Below the pieces are notes generated by a model that worked only from the letters and a program-made list of their open reading frames with translations, was not told the origin of the DNA and did not search any database. A DNA stretch of 64,000 bases from Breoghania sp037026715 (GTDB lineage: Bacteria; Pseudomonadota; Alphaproteobacteria; Rhizobiales; Stappiaceae). The position numbers and the translations under genes are program-made. Positions 9,621-19,009 of this stretch are shown piece by piece. Positions within the stretch are counted from its first letter, which is position 1, and the number at the start of each line of letters is the position of its first letter. Location: contig NZ_JBANCG010000005.1 in assembly GCF_037026715.1 (NCBI RefSeq), forward strand, positions 421,306 through 485,305, in the 5' to 3' direction.

Positions 9621-12600
9621 TCAGGCCATCTCCACCTGCACCACGCCCTTGATCGACTTCAGTGCGCTGGCGACCTGGGGTGAAATCTGGTAGCGGCCGG
9701 GAAGCTGTACCTCGACCTCGCGCGCACCGTCCTCAAGCAGGCAGACGACCGAGACATCGCTGTCGCCGCGATGGGAAAGATATCGTCTCAGGCTCTCCAC
9801 GGGCGTGTCGTCGCGCAGGAAGATCTTGAGGCTCTTGTGGATGCGGTTGGCGACCACCTCAAGCGGCTCCACCGACTGGATGCGCACGCCGATCCCCTCC
9901 TCCTTCACCTCCGCGGCAACGATCAGCACGACCGACCGGCCCACCTCCAGAAGATCGCGGAACTGCGCCAGTCCTTCCGAGAACAGGACGGCCTCGTACT
10001 GGCCGGTGGGATCGGAGACGCGGACAATTCCCATCTTGTTGCCCGTCTTGGTCTTGCGCTCCTGACGCGATGTGACCGTTCCGGCCAGCCGCCCGGCGGC
10101 GGCGCCGCGCTTCACCGAGGCTTCGAAATCCGCCCACATCTGCACCCGCATGCGATCCATCACGCCGCGATACTGATCGAGCGGATGCGCGGACAGATAG
10201 AACCCGACGGCGGCGTGTTCCCGCGCGAGCTTTTCTTCCGGAAGCCACGGCTCCACCCGCGACAGACGCAGGGGCTCGGGCGCGCCCATGCCGAAGATGT
10301 CGCCCTGTCCCGAACTCGCGTTCTCCTCCGCGCGCTGCGCCTCGCCCATGATGCGGTCGATCCCGGCCATGAGCTTGGCCCTGTCCTTGTCGAGACAATC
10401 GAAGCTGCCGGCGGCGATCAGGCTTTCCAGCGTGCGCTTGTTCATCTGCTTGGGGCTGATGCGGCGCGCGAAATCGCCGATGTCGCGGAACGGACCGCCG
10501 GCCTCGCGGACGTTCTCGATATGCTCGACCACATGGCCGCCGACGCCCTTGATGGCGGCCAGCGAATAGATGATCGCCCCGTCCTGCACGTCGAAATAGT
10601 GGCAGGAGCGATTGATATCGGGCGAGACGACATCGATGCCCATGCGCTGGGCCTCACGACGGAAATCGTTGAGCTTGTCGGTATTGCCCATGTCGAGCGT
10701 CATCAGCGCGGCCAGGAACTCGACCGGATGGTTCGCCTTCATCCAGGCGGTCTGGTAGGCGACAAGCGCGTAGGCGGCGGCGTGCGACTTGTTGAAGCCG
10801 TAATTCGCGAACTTGGCGACGAGATCGAAGATCGTCTTGGCCTGCGAGGCGGCGACCCCGTTCTTGGCCGCCCCCTCGACGAAGCGGGAGCGCTGGACCT
10901 CCATTTCGGCCGCGATCTTCTTGCCCATGGCGCGGCGCAGCAGGTCGGCGTCGCCGAGCGAATAGCCGGCGAGGATCTGCGCCAGCTGCATCACCTGCTC
11001 CTGGTAGATGATGATGCCGTGGGTTTCCTTGAGGATCGGCTCCAGCTTGGGATGCATGAAGTCCGGCTCTTCCTCACCATGCTTTCGCTTGTTGTAGGTG
11101 GGGATGTTATCCATCGGGCCCGGACGATAGAGCGCCACGAGGGCGATGATGTCCTCGAACCGGTCGGGCTTCATACCCGCGATGGCACGGCGCATGCCGG
11201 CACTTTCCAGCTGGAAGACACCGACGGTCTCACCGTTCGTCAGAAGCTTGTAGGTCGGAGGATCGTCGAGCGGGATGGTGGACAGATCCACCTCGATGCC
11301 GCGCCGCGCAATCAGCTTGACGCCCGTCGACAGCACCGTGAGCGTCTTCAGTCCGAGAAAGTCGAACTTGATGAGGCCGGTCTTTTCCACCCACTTCATG
11401 TTGAACTGGGTGACCGGCATGTCGGAGCGCGGATCGCGGTAGAGCGGGACGAGCTGCTCCAGCGGCCTGTCGCCGATCACGACACCGGCGGCATGCGTGG
11501 AGGCATGCCGGTACAGCCCCTCCAGTTTCTGGCCGATGGTGAGGAGCTTGTTGACGATTTCCTCGTCCTGCGCCGCCTGCTGCAGGCGCGGCTCTTCCTC
11601 GATCGCCTGTTTCAGCGTGACGGGATTGGCCGGGTTCTGCGGCACGAGCTTGCACAGCCGGTCGACCTGGCCATAGGGCATCTGCAGCACGCGGCCGACA
11701 TCGCGCAGCACGACGCGGGCCTGCAGCGTACCGAAGGTGATGATCTGCGCCACCTGCCCGCGCCCATACTTCTCCTGCACATAGCGGATCACCTCTTCAC
11801 GGCGGTCCTGGCAGAAGTCGATATCGAAGTCCGGCATCGACACGCGTTCGGGGTTGAGAAAGCGTTCGAACAGCAGATTGAAGCGGATGGGATCAAGGTC
11901 GGTGATGGTGAGTGACCACGCCACAAGCGAACCGGCGCCCGATCCGCGGCCCGGCCCGACGGGGATGCCGTGGGCCTTGGCCCATTTGATGAAGTCCGCA
12001 ACGATAAGGAAGTAGCCCGGGAACTTCATCGAGGTGATGATGCCGAGCTCGAAATCGAGGCGCTTCTCGTAGTCCTCATGTTCATGCCCCGGCGCAAGCC
12101 CGTGCGCGGCGAGCCGCCTTTCAAGCCCCTCCCGCGCCTGGCGGGCGAGTTCGTCCGCCTCCGCCTGTTCCGCCTCTTCCGGATCGGCGTCGGCACCGGC
12201 GAAGCGCGGCAGCAGCGGCGGACGCTTGGGCACGCGCACATGGCAGCGTCGCGCGATTTCGACCGTGTTTTCCGTCGCCTCAGGCAGATCAGCGAACAGC
12301 TCGACCATTTCCGCGCGCGACTTGAAATAATGCTCCGGCGAAAGGTGCCGGCGATCGTCCTCAATGATGACGCGGCCTTCCGAAATGCAGATCAGCGCAT
12401 CATGGGCTTCATAGTCGTCGGCGGTGGGGAAGAAGGGTTCGTTGGTTGCGACGAGAGGAAGAGACTCGTCATAGGCGAACTCGACGAACGCTCCTTCGCA
12501 CTGACGCTCCTCCGCCATTCCGTGGCGCTGAAGCTCGACGTAGAGCCGGTCGCCGAACATTTCCTTCATGCGCCTCAGGCGTGCCCGCGCGACATCTTCC

Positions 12601-13058
12601 TGCCCGGCCATGATCGCGCGACCAAGCGGTCCGCCGACGCCACCGGAAAGGGCGATCAGACCGCTCGAATGCGAGGCCAGAAGCTCCGCCGGCACATGTG
12701 GACGGATGCCGGTTTCGGTATCGATGAAGGAGTGGCTGACCAGCTCGACAAGCCGCGCAAAGCCGTCATCATCGGCCGACAGCAGTACAATCTCGGGATA
12801 GGCGTCGCCTGCCTTGCGATGATCGCCGTCATCGCCCCAGTCGACGGCAAGCTGGCAACCGATGATCGGCTGAACGCCGGAACCGGACGCCTTTTCCGAA
12901 AATTCCAGGGCACCGAAGAGATTGCCGCTGTCGGTTATGGCGAGCGCTGGCTGGGCATCGGCTTGGGCAAGCTTGATCAGTTTCGGGATCGGCAGCGCGC
13001 CCTCAAGCAGAGAAAAGGCGGAATGAACGCGCAGGTGAACGAAGCCGACATCGGCCAT
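9621..13058 (-). CDS. dnaE: DNA polymerase III alpha subunit
   Basis: DnaE is the replicative polymerase. The N-terminal PHP domain starts at VHLRVHSAFSLLEGALPI. The polymerase active site is visible as SMPDFDIDFCQDRR with the catalytic Asp pair, and PVGPGRGSGAGSLVAW precedes it. The fingers, helix-hairpin-helix and OB-fold regions follow (GYFLIVADFIKWAK, MGKKIAAEM, FANYGFNKSHAAAYA). The start at 13058 (MADVGFVHLRVH) gives 1145 residues, normal for DnaE1. The upstream in-frame extension to 13235 is Arg-rich and unlike any DnaE N-terminus, so I left it out. Confidence 0.97.
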   Translation of the reverse strand: MADVGFVHLRVHSAFSLLEGALPIPKLIKLAQADAQPALAITDSGNLFGALEFSEKASGSGVQPIIGCQLAVDWGDDGDHRKAGDAYPEIVLLSADDDGFARLVELVSHSFIDTETGIRPHVPAELLASHSSGLIALSGGVGGPLGRAIMAGQEDVARARLRRMKEMFGDRLYVELQRHGMAEERQCEGAFVEFAYDESLPLVATNEPFFPTADDYEAHDALICISEGRVIIEDDRRHLSPEHYFKSRAEMVELFADLPEATENTVEIARRCHVRVPKRPPLLPRFAGADADPEEAEQAEADELARQAREGLERRLAAHGLAPGHEHEDYEKRLDFELGIITSMKFPGYFLIVADFIKWAKAHGIPVGPGRGSGAGSLVAWSLTITDLDPIRFNLLFERFLNPERVSMPDFDIDFCQDRREEVIRYVQEKYGRGQVAQIITFGTLQARVVLRDVGRVLQMPYGQVDRLCKLVPQNPANPVTLKQAIEEEPRLQQAAQDEEIVNKLLTIGQKLEGLYRHASTHAAGVVIGDRPLEQLVPLYRDPRSDMPVTQFNMKWVEKTGLIKFDFLGLKTLTVLSTGVKLIARRGIEVDLSTIPLDDPPTYKLLTNGETVGVFQLESAGMRRAIAGMKPDRFEDIIALVALYRPGPMDNIPTYNKRKHGEEEPDFMHPKLEPILKETHGIIIYQEQVMQLAQILAGYSLGDADLLRRAMGKKIAAEMEVQRSRFVEGAAKNGVAASQAKTIFDLVAKFANYGFNKSHAAAYALVAYQTAWMKANHPVEFLAALMTLDMGNTDKLNDFRREAQRMGIDVVSPDINRSCHYFDVQDGAIIYSLAAIKGVGGHVVEHIENVREAGGPFRDIGDFARRISPKQMNKRTLESLIAAGSFDCLDKDRAKLMAGIDRIMGEAQRAEENASSGQGDIFGMGAPEPLRLSRVEPWLPEEKLAREHAAVGFYLSAHPLDQYRGVMDRMRVQMWADFEASVKRGAAAGRLAGTVTSRQERKTKTGNKMGIVRVSDPTGQYEAVLFSEGLAQFRDLLEVGRSVVLIVAAEVKEEGIGVRIQSVEPLEVVANRIHKSLKIFLRDDTPVESLRRYLSHRGDSDVSVVCLLEDGAREVEVQLPGRYQISPQVASALKSIKGVVQVEMA

Positions 13059-13459
13059 GAGGCGATTTCCCGTAGATCGGACAGAGCAGCCTTCGCGGGC
13101 ATGTCGGCCCGGATCACAGGAAGGCGCCCCAAAGCAACGCCCGGACCATATTCCCGGCGGACGGGCCAAGATGATCCCGCCCCGGTGCGCTCCGGACCTC
13201 GAGGCCCGGCGTATTCGCCGGACATGGATACGCACTCAACGTCTCAGGCCCCGCCCCCCGCGCATGCGGCAAACCGCGCCAAGCCAACCTCAACGCAAAC
13301 CGGTGTGTGCAAGGCCCGACAGGTCGGAAGCGCCCCAGAAGCGACTACGAATCCTTTTCCAGTGTTCCGCGAGCGGCGGGCGGTGTCGAGGGCAACATCC
13401 AGATCTCTTCCCGCTATGCACAGCCGCAGGCCCGCAGCCCGTTACCGCCTGCCCGGAAT
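13059..13459. other. Gap upstream of dnaE
   Basis: About 400 bases lie between the dnaE start and the small ORF at 13460-13558. I see no convincing coding frame here; the open frames are short and show antisense-like arginine-rich composition. It probably holds the dnaE promoter, which I could not place with confidence. Confidence 0.4.
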
Positions 13460-13558
13460 TCAGCCGATCTGCGCCAAAACGTCGATCCAGATTGAGAACG
13501 AAAGCCCGAAAAGGACGAGAACACCAAAGGCGACCATATCGCGAGCGATCTGAAGCAT
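13460..13558 (-). CDS. Possible 32-residue single-span membrane microprotein
   Basis: A 33-codon frame starts at 13558 with ATG and ends at TGA 13460-13462. A GGAGAG ribosome-binding site sits six bases before the ATG. The peptide reads MLQIARDMVAFG, then a continuous hydrophobic stretch (VLVLFGLSFSIWIDVLAQIG). One membrane helix spans most of its length, with charged residues only at the N-terminal side. No function can be assigned. It lies alone between dnaE and the patatin-like gene. The clear ribosome-binding site plus hydrophobic pattern make it better than random, but a chance ORF of this size is possible. Confidence 0.4.
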   Translation of the reverse strand: MLQIARDMVAFGVLVLFGLSFSIWIDVLAQIG

Positions 13559-13801
13559 CTGTCTCTCCACAGGATAACCACTGTTTGATCACACTTTGTT
13601 CTATTTTTGTTCGTCCTGCAAGATTTTATTCGTCCCCGCAATTCCGGAGGACTATGTAGGTAAACTGGCCATTAACGCGGGCCGCGACGGTTTAGAAAAC
13701 CGATGGCGCGAGCCGTCGGAAAACCGGACCGGCCCGACGGTGCGCTACCGGGAGATGGGACTACGTATCGAGGGGCACGCATGCCCTGCGCATCAGTTTC
13801 C

Positions 13802-14932
13802 TCATGCGTCCCGCGCCAGATCGAAGACCGCGATGCCGTCTTTCGGCTTGCCTCGGGAAAGCCATTTGGGATGTCGCAGTGTGCGCGACACATCGTTGGC
13901 TCCCGCCCTCCAATGCTCCTCGACCGAAGCCCGGGAGAATTCGTAATCCTTGGATTGTTTGGTGTAAGGCGCCAGACGGTGGATCAGGTGCACCACCGTC
14001 ACGTCCACATCGCTCCCACCCTGCTTCAGATATAGGGCGTCAGCATCCTGCTTCAGATCTTCCGGCAACTTGTCATAGAGACGGCTTGCAGCTCTTCGCA
14101 TCTGCTGCAACTCCCGAAACCGATCCGTATTGAGGCGGGTCCGGGAGGAGTAACGGATATCCTTGACCCGATGTTCCACATCCCAGATCGTTTGCGGCAC
14201 CGCCCCGCGCGCATCGAAGAGATCGATCTGGAACAGCAGCATGTCCTCTTCCGGACCGGTGCCATCCAGGACGTATTGCAACGGCGTGTTGGAGACGAGC
14301 CCGCCATCCCAGTAGACCTGACCTTCGATCTCCACCGGCGGAAAGCCGGGAGGCAGCGCGCCGCTCGCCATGATGTGATCGACAGTCACGACCATGCGGT
14401 CGGTATCGAAATAGACGAAATTGCCGCTGGTTACATTGACGGCACCGACGCTGAGGCGCACCGAGCCCGAATTCAGGAGATCGAAATCGACGAGTTCGAG
14501 CAGCGTCTCCCGCAATGGCTCCGTGTCATAAAAGGAGATCGCGTTGCAGGATCCCCTCGGACTGAGAACCGGCGACAGAAGCCGCGGACGGAAAAACCCC
14601 GGCAAACCGAAGGCGGTCGTCATCGCGGCGCTGGCTTCGTTGAACCAGGAGCGGTAATCGGTCCCTTCCGGCGGAACCGCCATCAGATTGCCGGACAGCC
14701 GGTTCCAGAACCGGGAAAGCTGCTCGATGCGGGTCTCTGGCGGATTGCCCGCGATGATTGCCGCGTTGATCGCGCCGATGGAGATGCCGGCAACCCAGTC
14801 CGGCGCCCAGCCCGCCTTCATCAAGCCCTCATAGGCCCCGGCCTGATAGGCGCCAAGGGCGCCTCCGCCCTGCAGAACCAGTCCGACCAGTTCCGCTCTT
14901 TGTCTGTCCGCCATCGAGATCCCATCCCACAT
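13802..14932 (-). CDS. Patatin-like phospholipase family protein
   Basis: This is a serine acyl hydrolase of the patatin fold. The oxyanion loop GLVLQGGGALGAYQAGAYEG is near residues 17-36. The nucleophile elbow GISIG has Ser at residue 51, and the catalytic Asp lies in YWDGGLVSNTPL. About 376 residues; the last third is an alphaproteobacterial extension (around RDIRYSSRTRLNTDRFRELQ). Two starts are possible: ATG 14932 (MWDGISMADRQ) or ATG 14914 (MADRQ), which has the better spaced GGGA ribosome-binding site. It appears monocistronic. Substrate unknown; related rhizobial proteins are annotated as lipases. Confidence 0.88.
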   Translation of the reverse strand: MWDGISMADRQRAELVGLVLQGGGALGAYQAGAYEGLMKAGWAPDWVAGISIGAINAAIIAGNPPETRIEQLSRFWNRLSGNLMAVPPEGTDYRSWFNEASAAMTTAFGLPGFFRPRLLSPVLSPRGSCNAISFYDTEPLRETLLELVDFDLLNSGSVRLSVGAVNVTSGNFVYFDTDRMVVTVDHIMASGALPPGFPPVEIEGQVYWDGGLVSNTPLQYVLDGTGPEEDMLLFQIDLFDARGAVPQTIWDVEHRVKDIRYSSRTRLNTDRFRELQQMRRAASRLYDKLPEDLKQDADALYLKQGGSDVDVTVVHLIHRLAPYTKQSKDYEFSRASVEEHWRAGANDVSRTLRHPKWLSRGKPKDGIAVFDLARDA

Positions 14933-15102
14933 TGCACAGTCGCCCTTCAGAAGCGATGTTGCACTGCAAAATAAGGTAACGGTGTGGCAGCAAGCGCCAG
15001 GCGGAACCACGACGCGGGCCTGCCCGAGGGCAGCGAAAGGCGCGCCCCACTATCGAGGAGCGGCCGCGGGTGCAGCCAGCCCGTACCGGGCGCGCCGACA
15101 GG

Positions 15103-15837
15103 TCAGAGTTCGACGATCTTGCCCTTCGACAGGGTGATCCGGCGATCCATCAGGTTTGCCAGTTCCATGTTGTGGGTGGCAAACAGCGCCGCCAGGCCGC
15201 TGGCCCGTACCAGGCTCGCCAAGGCCTCGAAGACATAGGACGCCGTCTCCGGATCGAGATTGCCGGTCGGCTCGTCCGCCAGCAACACCCGTGGGGCATT
15301 GGCGACGGCGCGGGCGATGGCCACGCGCTGCTGTTCGCCGCCGGAAAGCTCCGAGGGTCGATGGTCGGCACGCGCCTCCAGCTTCATGTACTTGAGAAGC
15401 TGAAGCGCCCGGCTGGCGGCCTCCGCCTTCGAAAGGCCCCGGATCATCTGCGGCATGGCGATGTTCTCAAGCGCCGTGAACTCCGGCAGCAGGTGATGGA
15501 ACTGGTAGACGAAGCCGATATCGAGCCGGCGAATGCGGGTGCGGGCATCCTCCGACAGCTTGGAGCAGGCGCGCCCGCCGACGTAGACCTCGCCCTCGTC
15601 GGGCCGGTCGAGAAGCCCCGCGATATGAAGCAGCGTCGACTTTCCGGCCCCGGACGGGGCGACCAGCGCCACCGTCTCGCCGGCCCGCAGCCGGAGATTT
15701 GCCCCGGAGAGGATCTCCAGAGTCCTTTCGCCTTCGCGATAGCGCCGACCGACATCGATGAGCGCCAGCGCCGCGTCCGAAGTCCCGTTGGACATTGAGG
15801 CCTCGGCGGAGTTCTGAGTGGAAGCGGATGCTGTCAT
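15103..15837 (-). CDS. lolD: Lipoprotein-releasing ABC transporter ATP-binding protein LolD
   Basis: LolD powers release of lipoproteins from the inner membrane to the carrier LolA. The 244-residue ATPase has Walker A (APSGAGKSTLL), the ABC signature LSGGEQQRVAIARA, Walker B (RVLLADEPTGNLD) and the switch His in FATHNMEL. The start ATG at 15837 overlaps the lolC stop by four bases (15834-15837), which points to translational coupling. Together with the LolC/E-type permease upstream it forms a complete LolCD unit. Confidence 0.93.
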   Translation of the reverse strand: MTASASTQNSAEASMSNGTSDAALALIDVGRRYREGERTLEILSGANLRLRAGETVALVAPSGAGKSTLLHIAGLLDRPDEGEVYVGGRACSKLSEDARTRIRRLDIGFVYQFHHLLPEFTALENIAMPQMIRGLSKAEAASRALQLLKYMKLEARADHRPSELSGGEQQRVAIARAVANAPRVLLADEPTGNLDPETASYVFEALASLVRASGLAALFATHNMELANLMDRRITLSKGKIVEL

Positions 15838-17111
15838 TCGTAGCGCAGAGCCTCCACCGGATCGAGACGGGCCGCCCGCCATGCGGGATAGAGCGTGGCG
15901 AGGAACGACAGCACCAGCGCCATCACCACCACGGAGGTGGTCTCGCCCGCGTTCATGTCCGCCGGCATCTTGGACAGGAAATAGAGTTCCGGCGAAAAGA
16001 GTTCCGTCCGCGTCAGCCAGGAGATGAACTGGCGGATGCTCTCGATGTTCAGGCAGACGATCCACCCGAGCAGCAGCCCGGCCAGGGTTCCGAACGTACC
16101 GATGCTGGCGCCGGTGATCATGAAGATCCGGAGGATCGCGCCGCGGGTCGCCCCCATCGTGCGCAAGATCGCGATGTCGTGGCTTTTGTCCTTCACCAGC
16201 ATGGTGAGGCCCGAAATGATGTTCAGCGCCGCCACGATCACGATGAGCGTGAGGATCAGGAACATGACGTTCCGCTCCACCTCCAACGCGGAGAAGAACG
16301 TGGTGTTGCGCTGCCGCCAGTCGGTGACAATGCACGGCCGCCCGGCGGCTTCCTCGATCGTGTCCCGCATGCCGGAGATCGCATCGGGGTCATTGAGGAA
16401 GACATCGATCGCCGTCGCCTGTCCGTCCATGTTGAAATAGAGTTGCGCTTCGGGGAAAGGCAGAAAAGCGATCGTGCCGTCATATTCCGACATGCCGATC
16501 TCGAAAATCGCCACCACCTTGTAACCCTTGATGCGCGGGGTGACGCCCATGGGCGTGACGCTGCCGCGCGGTGTCACGAGCGTCACCGTATCGCCCACCA
16601 CCACGCCGAGGGAGCGGGCCATTCGGGACCCGATGGCGATGCCCCCCGCCTTGTCGAAATTGTCGAGACTGCCGGCGACGAGCTTGCTCGAGACGAGCGG
16701 CAGGCGATCGAGATCGTGCTGCGTCACGCCGCGCACGAGCGCGCCGAAGGCGCCAGCCGGGCCGGAGACGAGCCCCTGCCCCTCGACGAACGGCATGGCG
16801 AAGCGTACGCCGGGCACGCTCTCCAGCCTGGAGGCGACCGCATCGTAATCATCAAGTGGACTGTCGATCGGCTGCACGAGAAGATGGCCGTTGATGCCCA
16901 GGATCTTGGAGATCAGCTCCCCGCGAAAGCCGTTCATGACCGCCATGACGATGATCAGTGTCGCCACGCCCAGCATGATTCCGATGAAGGAGAAGCCGGC
17001 TATGATGGAAATGAAGGTCTCGCGCCGGCGGGCGCGCAGATAGCGCCCCGCCAGCATCCACTCGAAGGCCGCAAAGGGCCTCGTTGCGCTCGGCTCGGTG
17101 GCCGCGTTCAT
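15834..17111 (-). CDS. lolC: Lipoprotein-releasing ABC transporter permease LolC/LolE
   Basis: This is the permease of the Lol lipoprotein exporter. The 425-residue protein has an N-terminal helix (FISIIAGFSFIGIMLGVATL) followed by the conserved MNGFRGELISKILGINGHLL segment at the start of the periplasmic domain. Three C-terminal helices belong to the FtsX-like domain (VMFLILTLIVIVAALNIISG, LRTMGATRGAILRIF, SFLATLYPAWRAARLDPVEALRYE). A single permease gene suggests a homodimeric LolF-like arrangement with LolD, as in other alphaproteobacteria. It follows proS with a 126-base gap. Confidence 0.93.
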   Translation of the reverse strand: MNAATEPSATRPFAAFEWMLAGRYLRARRRETFISIIAGFSFIGIMLGVATLIIVMAVMNGFRGELISKILGINGHLLVQPIDSPLDDYDAVASRLESVPGVRFAMPFVEGQGLVSGPAGAFGALVRGVTQHDLDRLPLVSSKLVAGSLDNFDKAGGIAIGSRMARSLGVVVGDTVTLVTPRGSVTPMGVTPRIKGYKVVAIFEIGMSEYDGTIAFLPFPEAQLYFNMDGQATAIDVFLNDPDAISGMRDTIEEAAGRPCIVTDWRQRNTTFFSALEVERNVMFLILTLIVIVAALNIISGLTMLVKDKSHDIAILRTMGATRGAILRIFMITGASIGTFGTLAGLLLGWIVCLNIESIRQFISWLTRTELFSPELYFLSKMPADMNAGETTSVVVMALVLSFLATLYPAWRAARLDPVEALRYE

Positions 17112-17237
17112 ACCCTGCTCCCGTCTACCATCGCCGCCCCGGGCACCGCCACAGGCGGCGACCTCAAGGGAATCACCTTGTGCTGCATCAAGTTGACCGG
17201 TTTAGGACGGCGGCCGCAATGGCCACCGGAAAACGTC

Positions 17238-18563
17238 TCAGCCTTGTGCGCCGGTCAGTCGCGCAAGCGCGGCATCGATCGACAGCGTCTCACGCTCGCC
17301 GGTCGCGCGGCGCTTCAGTTCGACCTCGCCGGTTGCCAGCCCTCTGGGGCCGACGATGAGCTGCCACGGCAGGCCGATCAGGTCCATGGTGGCGAACTTC
17401 GCCCCGGCACGCCCATCCGTATCGTCATAAAGAACGTCGACGCCGGCCCGGTTCAGTTTCTCGTAAAGATCAGCGCACGCCGCGTCGGTCGCCGCGTCGC
17501 CGGACTTCAGGTTGATCAGGCCGACCTGGAAAGGTGCGACCGCATCCGGCCAGATGATGCCGTCGTCGTCGTGGCAGGCCTCGATGATGCCGCCGACGAG
17601 GCGGGAGACGCCGATGCCGTAGGAGCCCATGTGGACGGGCAGATCGCCGCCGTCGGGCAGGGCCACCTTCGCGCCCATCGGCTCGGAGTATTTCGTACCG
17701 AAATAGAAGATGTGGCCGACCTCGATGCCGCGCGCGGAGACCTGCTTGTCTTCCGGGATCTCGGCGAAGGCTGCCGCATCGTGCATCTCGTCGGTCGCGG
17801 CGTAGGCCCGCGTCCATTCATCGACGATCGGCGTCAGATCCTTGGAGAAGTCGGTGTCCTCGCCGGGAACATCGAGCTCCAGCATATCCCTGTGGCAGAA
17901 GACCTGGCTTTCGCCTGTCGAGGCGAGAATGATGAACTCATGGCTCATGTCGCCGCCGATCGGCCCCGTATCGGCGCGCATCGGGATCGCCTTCAGGCCG
18001 AGGCGGGCATAGGTGCGCAGGTAGGCCACGAACATGCGGTTGTAGGCATGGCGCGCGGCTTCCTTGTCCGTATCGAAAGAATAGGCGTCCTTCATCAGGA
18101 ACTCGCGCCCACGCATGACGCCGAAGCGAGGCCGGCGCTCGTCACGGAACTTCCACTGAATATGATAGAGGTTCAGCGGCAGGTCCTTGTAGGAGCGGAC
18201 GTAGGAGCGGAAGATCTCGGTGATCATCTCCTCGTTCGTCGGTCCGTAGAGCATCTCGCGCTCGTGACGGTCCTGGATGCGCAGCATCTCCGCGCCATAG
18301 GCATCGTATCGGCCGCTCTCGCGCCAGAGATCCGCCGACTGGATGGTCGGCATCAGAAGCTCCACCGCGCCGGCCCGATCCTGCTCCTCGCGCACGATCT
18401 GTTCGATCTTGCGCAAGACCCTGTAGCCAAGCGGCAGCCAGGCGTAGATGCCGGCGGACTGCTGGCGGATCATGCCGGCGCGCAGCATCAGGCGGTGCGA
18501 GACGATCTCCGCCTCGCGAGGAGCCTCCTTGAGGATGGGGAGGAAGTAGTTTGAAAGGCGCAT
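17238..18563 (-). CDS. proS: Prolyl-tRNA synthetase (short alphaproteobacterial type)
   Basis: ProRS charges tRNA-Pro. Class II motifs are present: GIYAWLPLGYRVLRKIEQIV (motif 1 region), YHIQWKFRDERRPRFGVMRGREF (motif 2) and the GSYGIGVSRLVGGIIEA region (motif 3). The C-terminal anticodon-binding domain follows (VLYDDTDGRAGAKFATMDLIG). At 441 residues it is the short form without the YbaK-like editing insertion, typical of alphaproteobacteria. Start at 18563 (MRLSNYFLPILKEAP) is the conserved one; the longer upstream frame to 18698 lacks similarity. Because this ProRS lacks the editing insertion, editing would need a separate protein. Confidence 0.96.
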   Translation of the reverse strand: MRLSNYFLPILKEAPREAEIVSHRLMLRAGMIRQQSAGIYAWLPLGYRVLRKIEQIVREEQDRAGAVELLMPTIQSADLWRESGRYDAYGAEMLRIQDRHEREMLYGPTNEEMITEIFRSYVRSYKDLPLNLYHIQWKFRDERRPRFGVMRGREFLMKDAYSFDTDKEAARHAYNRMFVAYLRTYARLGLKAIPMRADTGPIGGDMSHEFIILASTGESQVFCHRDMLELDVPGEDTDFSKDLTPIVDEWTRAYAATDEMHDAAAFAEIPEDKQVSARGIEVGHIFYFGTKYSEPMGAKVALPDGGDLPVHMGSYGIGVSRLVGGIIEACHDDDGIIWPDAVAPFQVGLINLKSGDAATDAACADLYEKLNRAGVDVLYDDTDGRAGAKFATMDLIGLPWQLIVGPRGLATGEVELKRRATGERETLSIDAALARLTGAQG

Positions 18564-18791
18564 CGTTGGGCTCTTCGTTCTGGATTTCTGCGCGCAGCAG
18601 TCTGGCGGGCAGTCAAACCGCATGACCGCCCAAAACACAAGCCCCGCCGGGGATAATACGCCCCGGATTTTCAAAGCCCGCGCCGACCGCCACGCCAAGG
18701 TCCTTTGCCGCCTGATAAATGATCACGATGCCTGATGCATGAATTTTATGCAGCACCCGCACAAATAGGTGACAGCACTGAGACGTTCCGT
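18564..18791. other. Intergenic stretch upstream of proS
   Basis: No coding frame is convincing here. The stretch contains the proS leader and a GC-rich palindromic patch around 18644-18668 (CCCCGCCGGGG with an ATAATA centre). The right part overlaps the promoter of the small RNA candidate read on the plus strand. Confidence 0.4.
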
Positions 18792-18797
18792 TATGTT
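18769..18797 (+). promoter_or_regulatory. Promoter of small RNA candidate
   Basis: GTGACA at 18769-18774, a 17-base spacer, then TATGTT at 18792-18797. This fits a housekeeping promoter facing away from proS. A start point near 18804 is expected. Confidence 0.5.
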
Positions 18798-18803
18798 GAT
18801 CAC

Positions 18804-19009
18804 ACAATAAGGATCTCCCCTAGAGGGAAAGGTCCACAAGAGGCATCGCGGTCTGAGTCTTGGGAGGAAGAGCTCTCTGGCGCACTAAAAGGATCCTAAA
18901 GATCCGGAGGTTGCAGCCGCCAAGGAACCGATACACTCGGAAATCCAAGGCACGAGAGTTTTTGGACGCGGAACTTAAATAAGCAAGGCTTCGGCCTTGC
19001 TTATTTTTT
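18804..19009 (+). ncRNA. Candidate small non-coding RNA between proS and the DUF1467 gene
   Basis: A plus-strand transcript of about 206 bases is predicted from a promoter at 18769-18797 and a very strong terminator ending at 19009. There is no ORF of useful size in it. Several hairpins can be drawn: GGATC-CTAAA-GATCC around 18891-18905, CCGA-TACAC-TCGG around 18929-18941, and TCCAA paired with TTGGA around 18944-18966. The stretch is less GC-rich than its neighbours. Rhizobial sRNA families such as alpha-r45 are worth testing as homologues, but I cannot confirm identity from memory. Confidence 0.55.
18977..19009 (+). terminator. Strong rho-independent terminator
   Basis: A perfect stem AAATAAGCAAGGC / GCCTTGCTTATTT closes on a stable TTCG tetraloop (18990-18993) and is followed by a run of T (19004-19009). 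No annotated plus-strand gene precedes it, so it points to a small RNA ending here. Confidence 0.8.

Noticed and set aside
15795..18554. Plus-strand open frame of 919 codons across lolC and proS
   Set aside because: Crosses two recognised minus-strand genes and the gap between them; composition is antisense-like.
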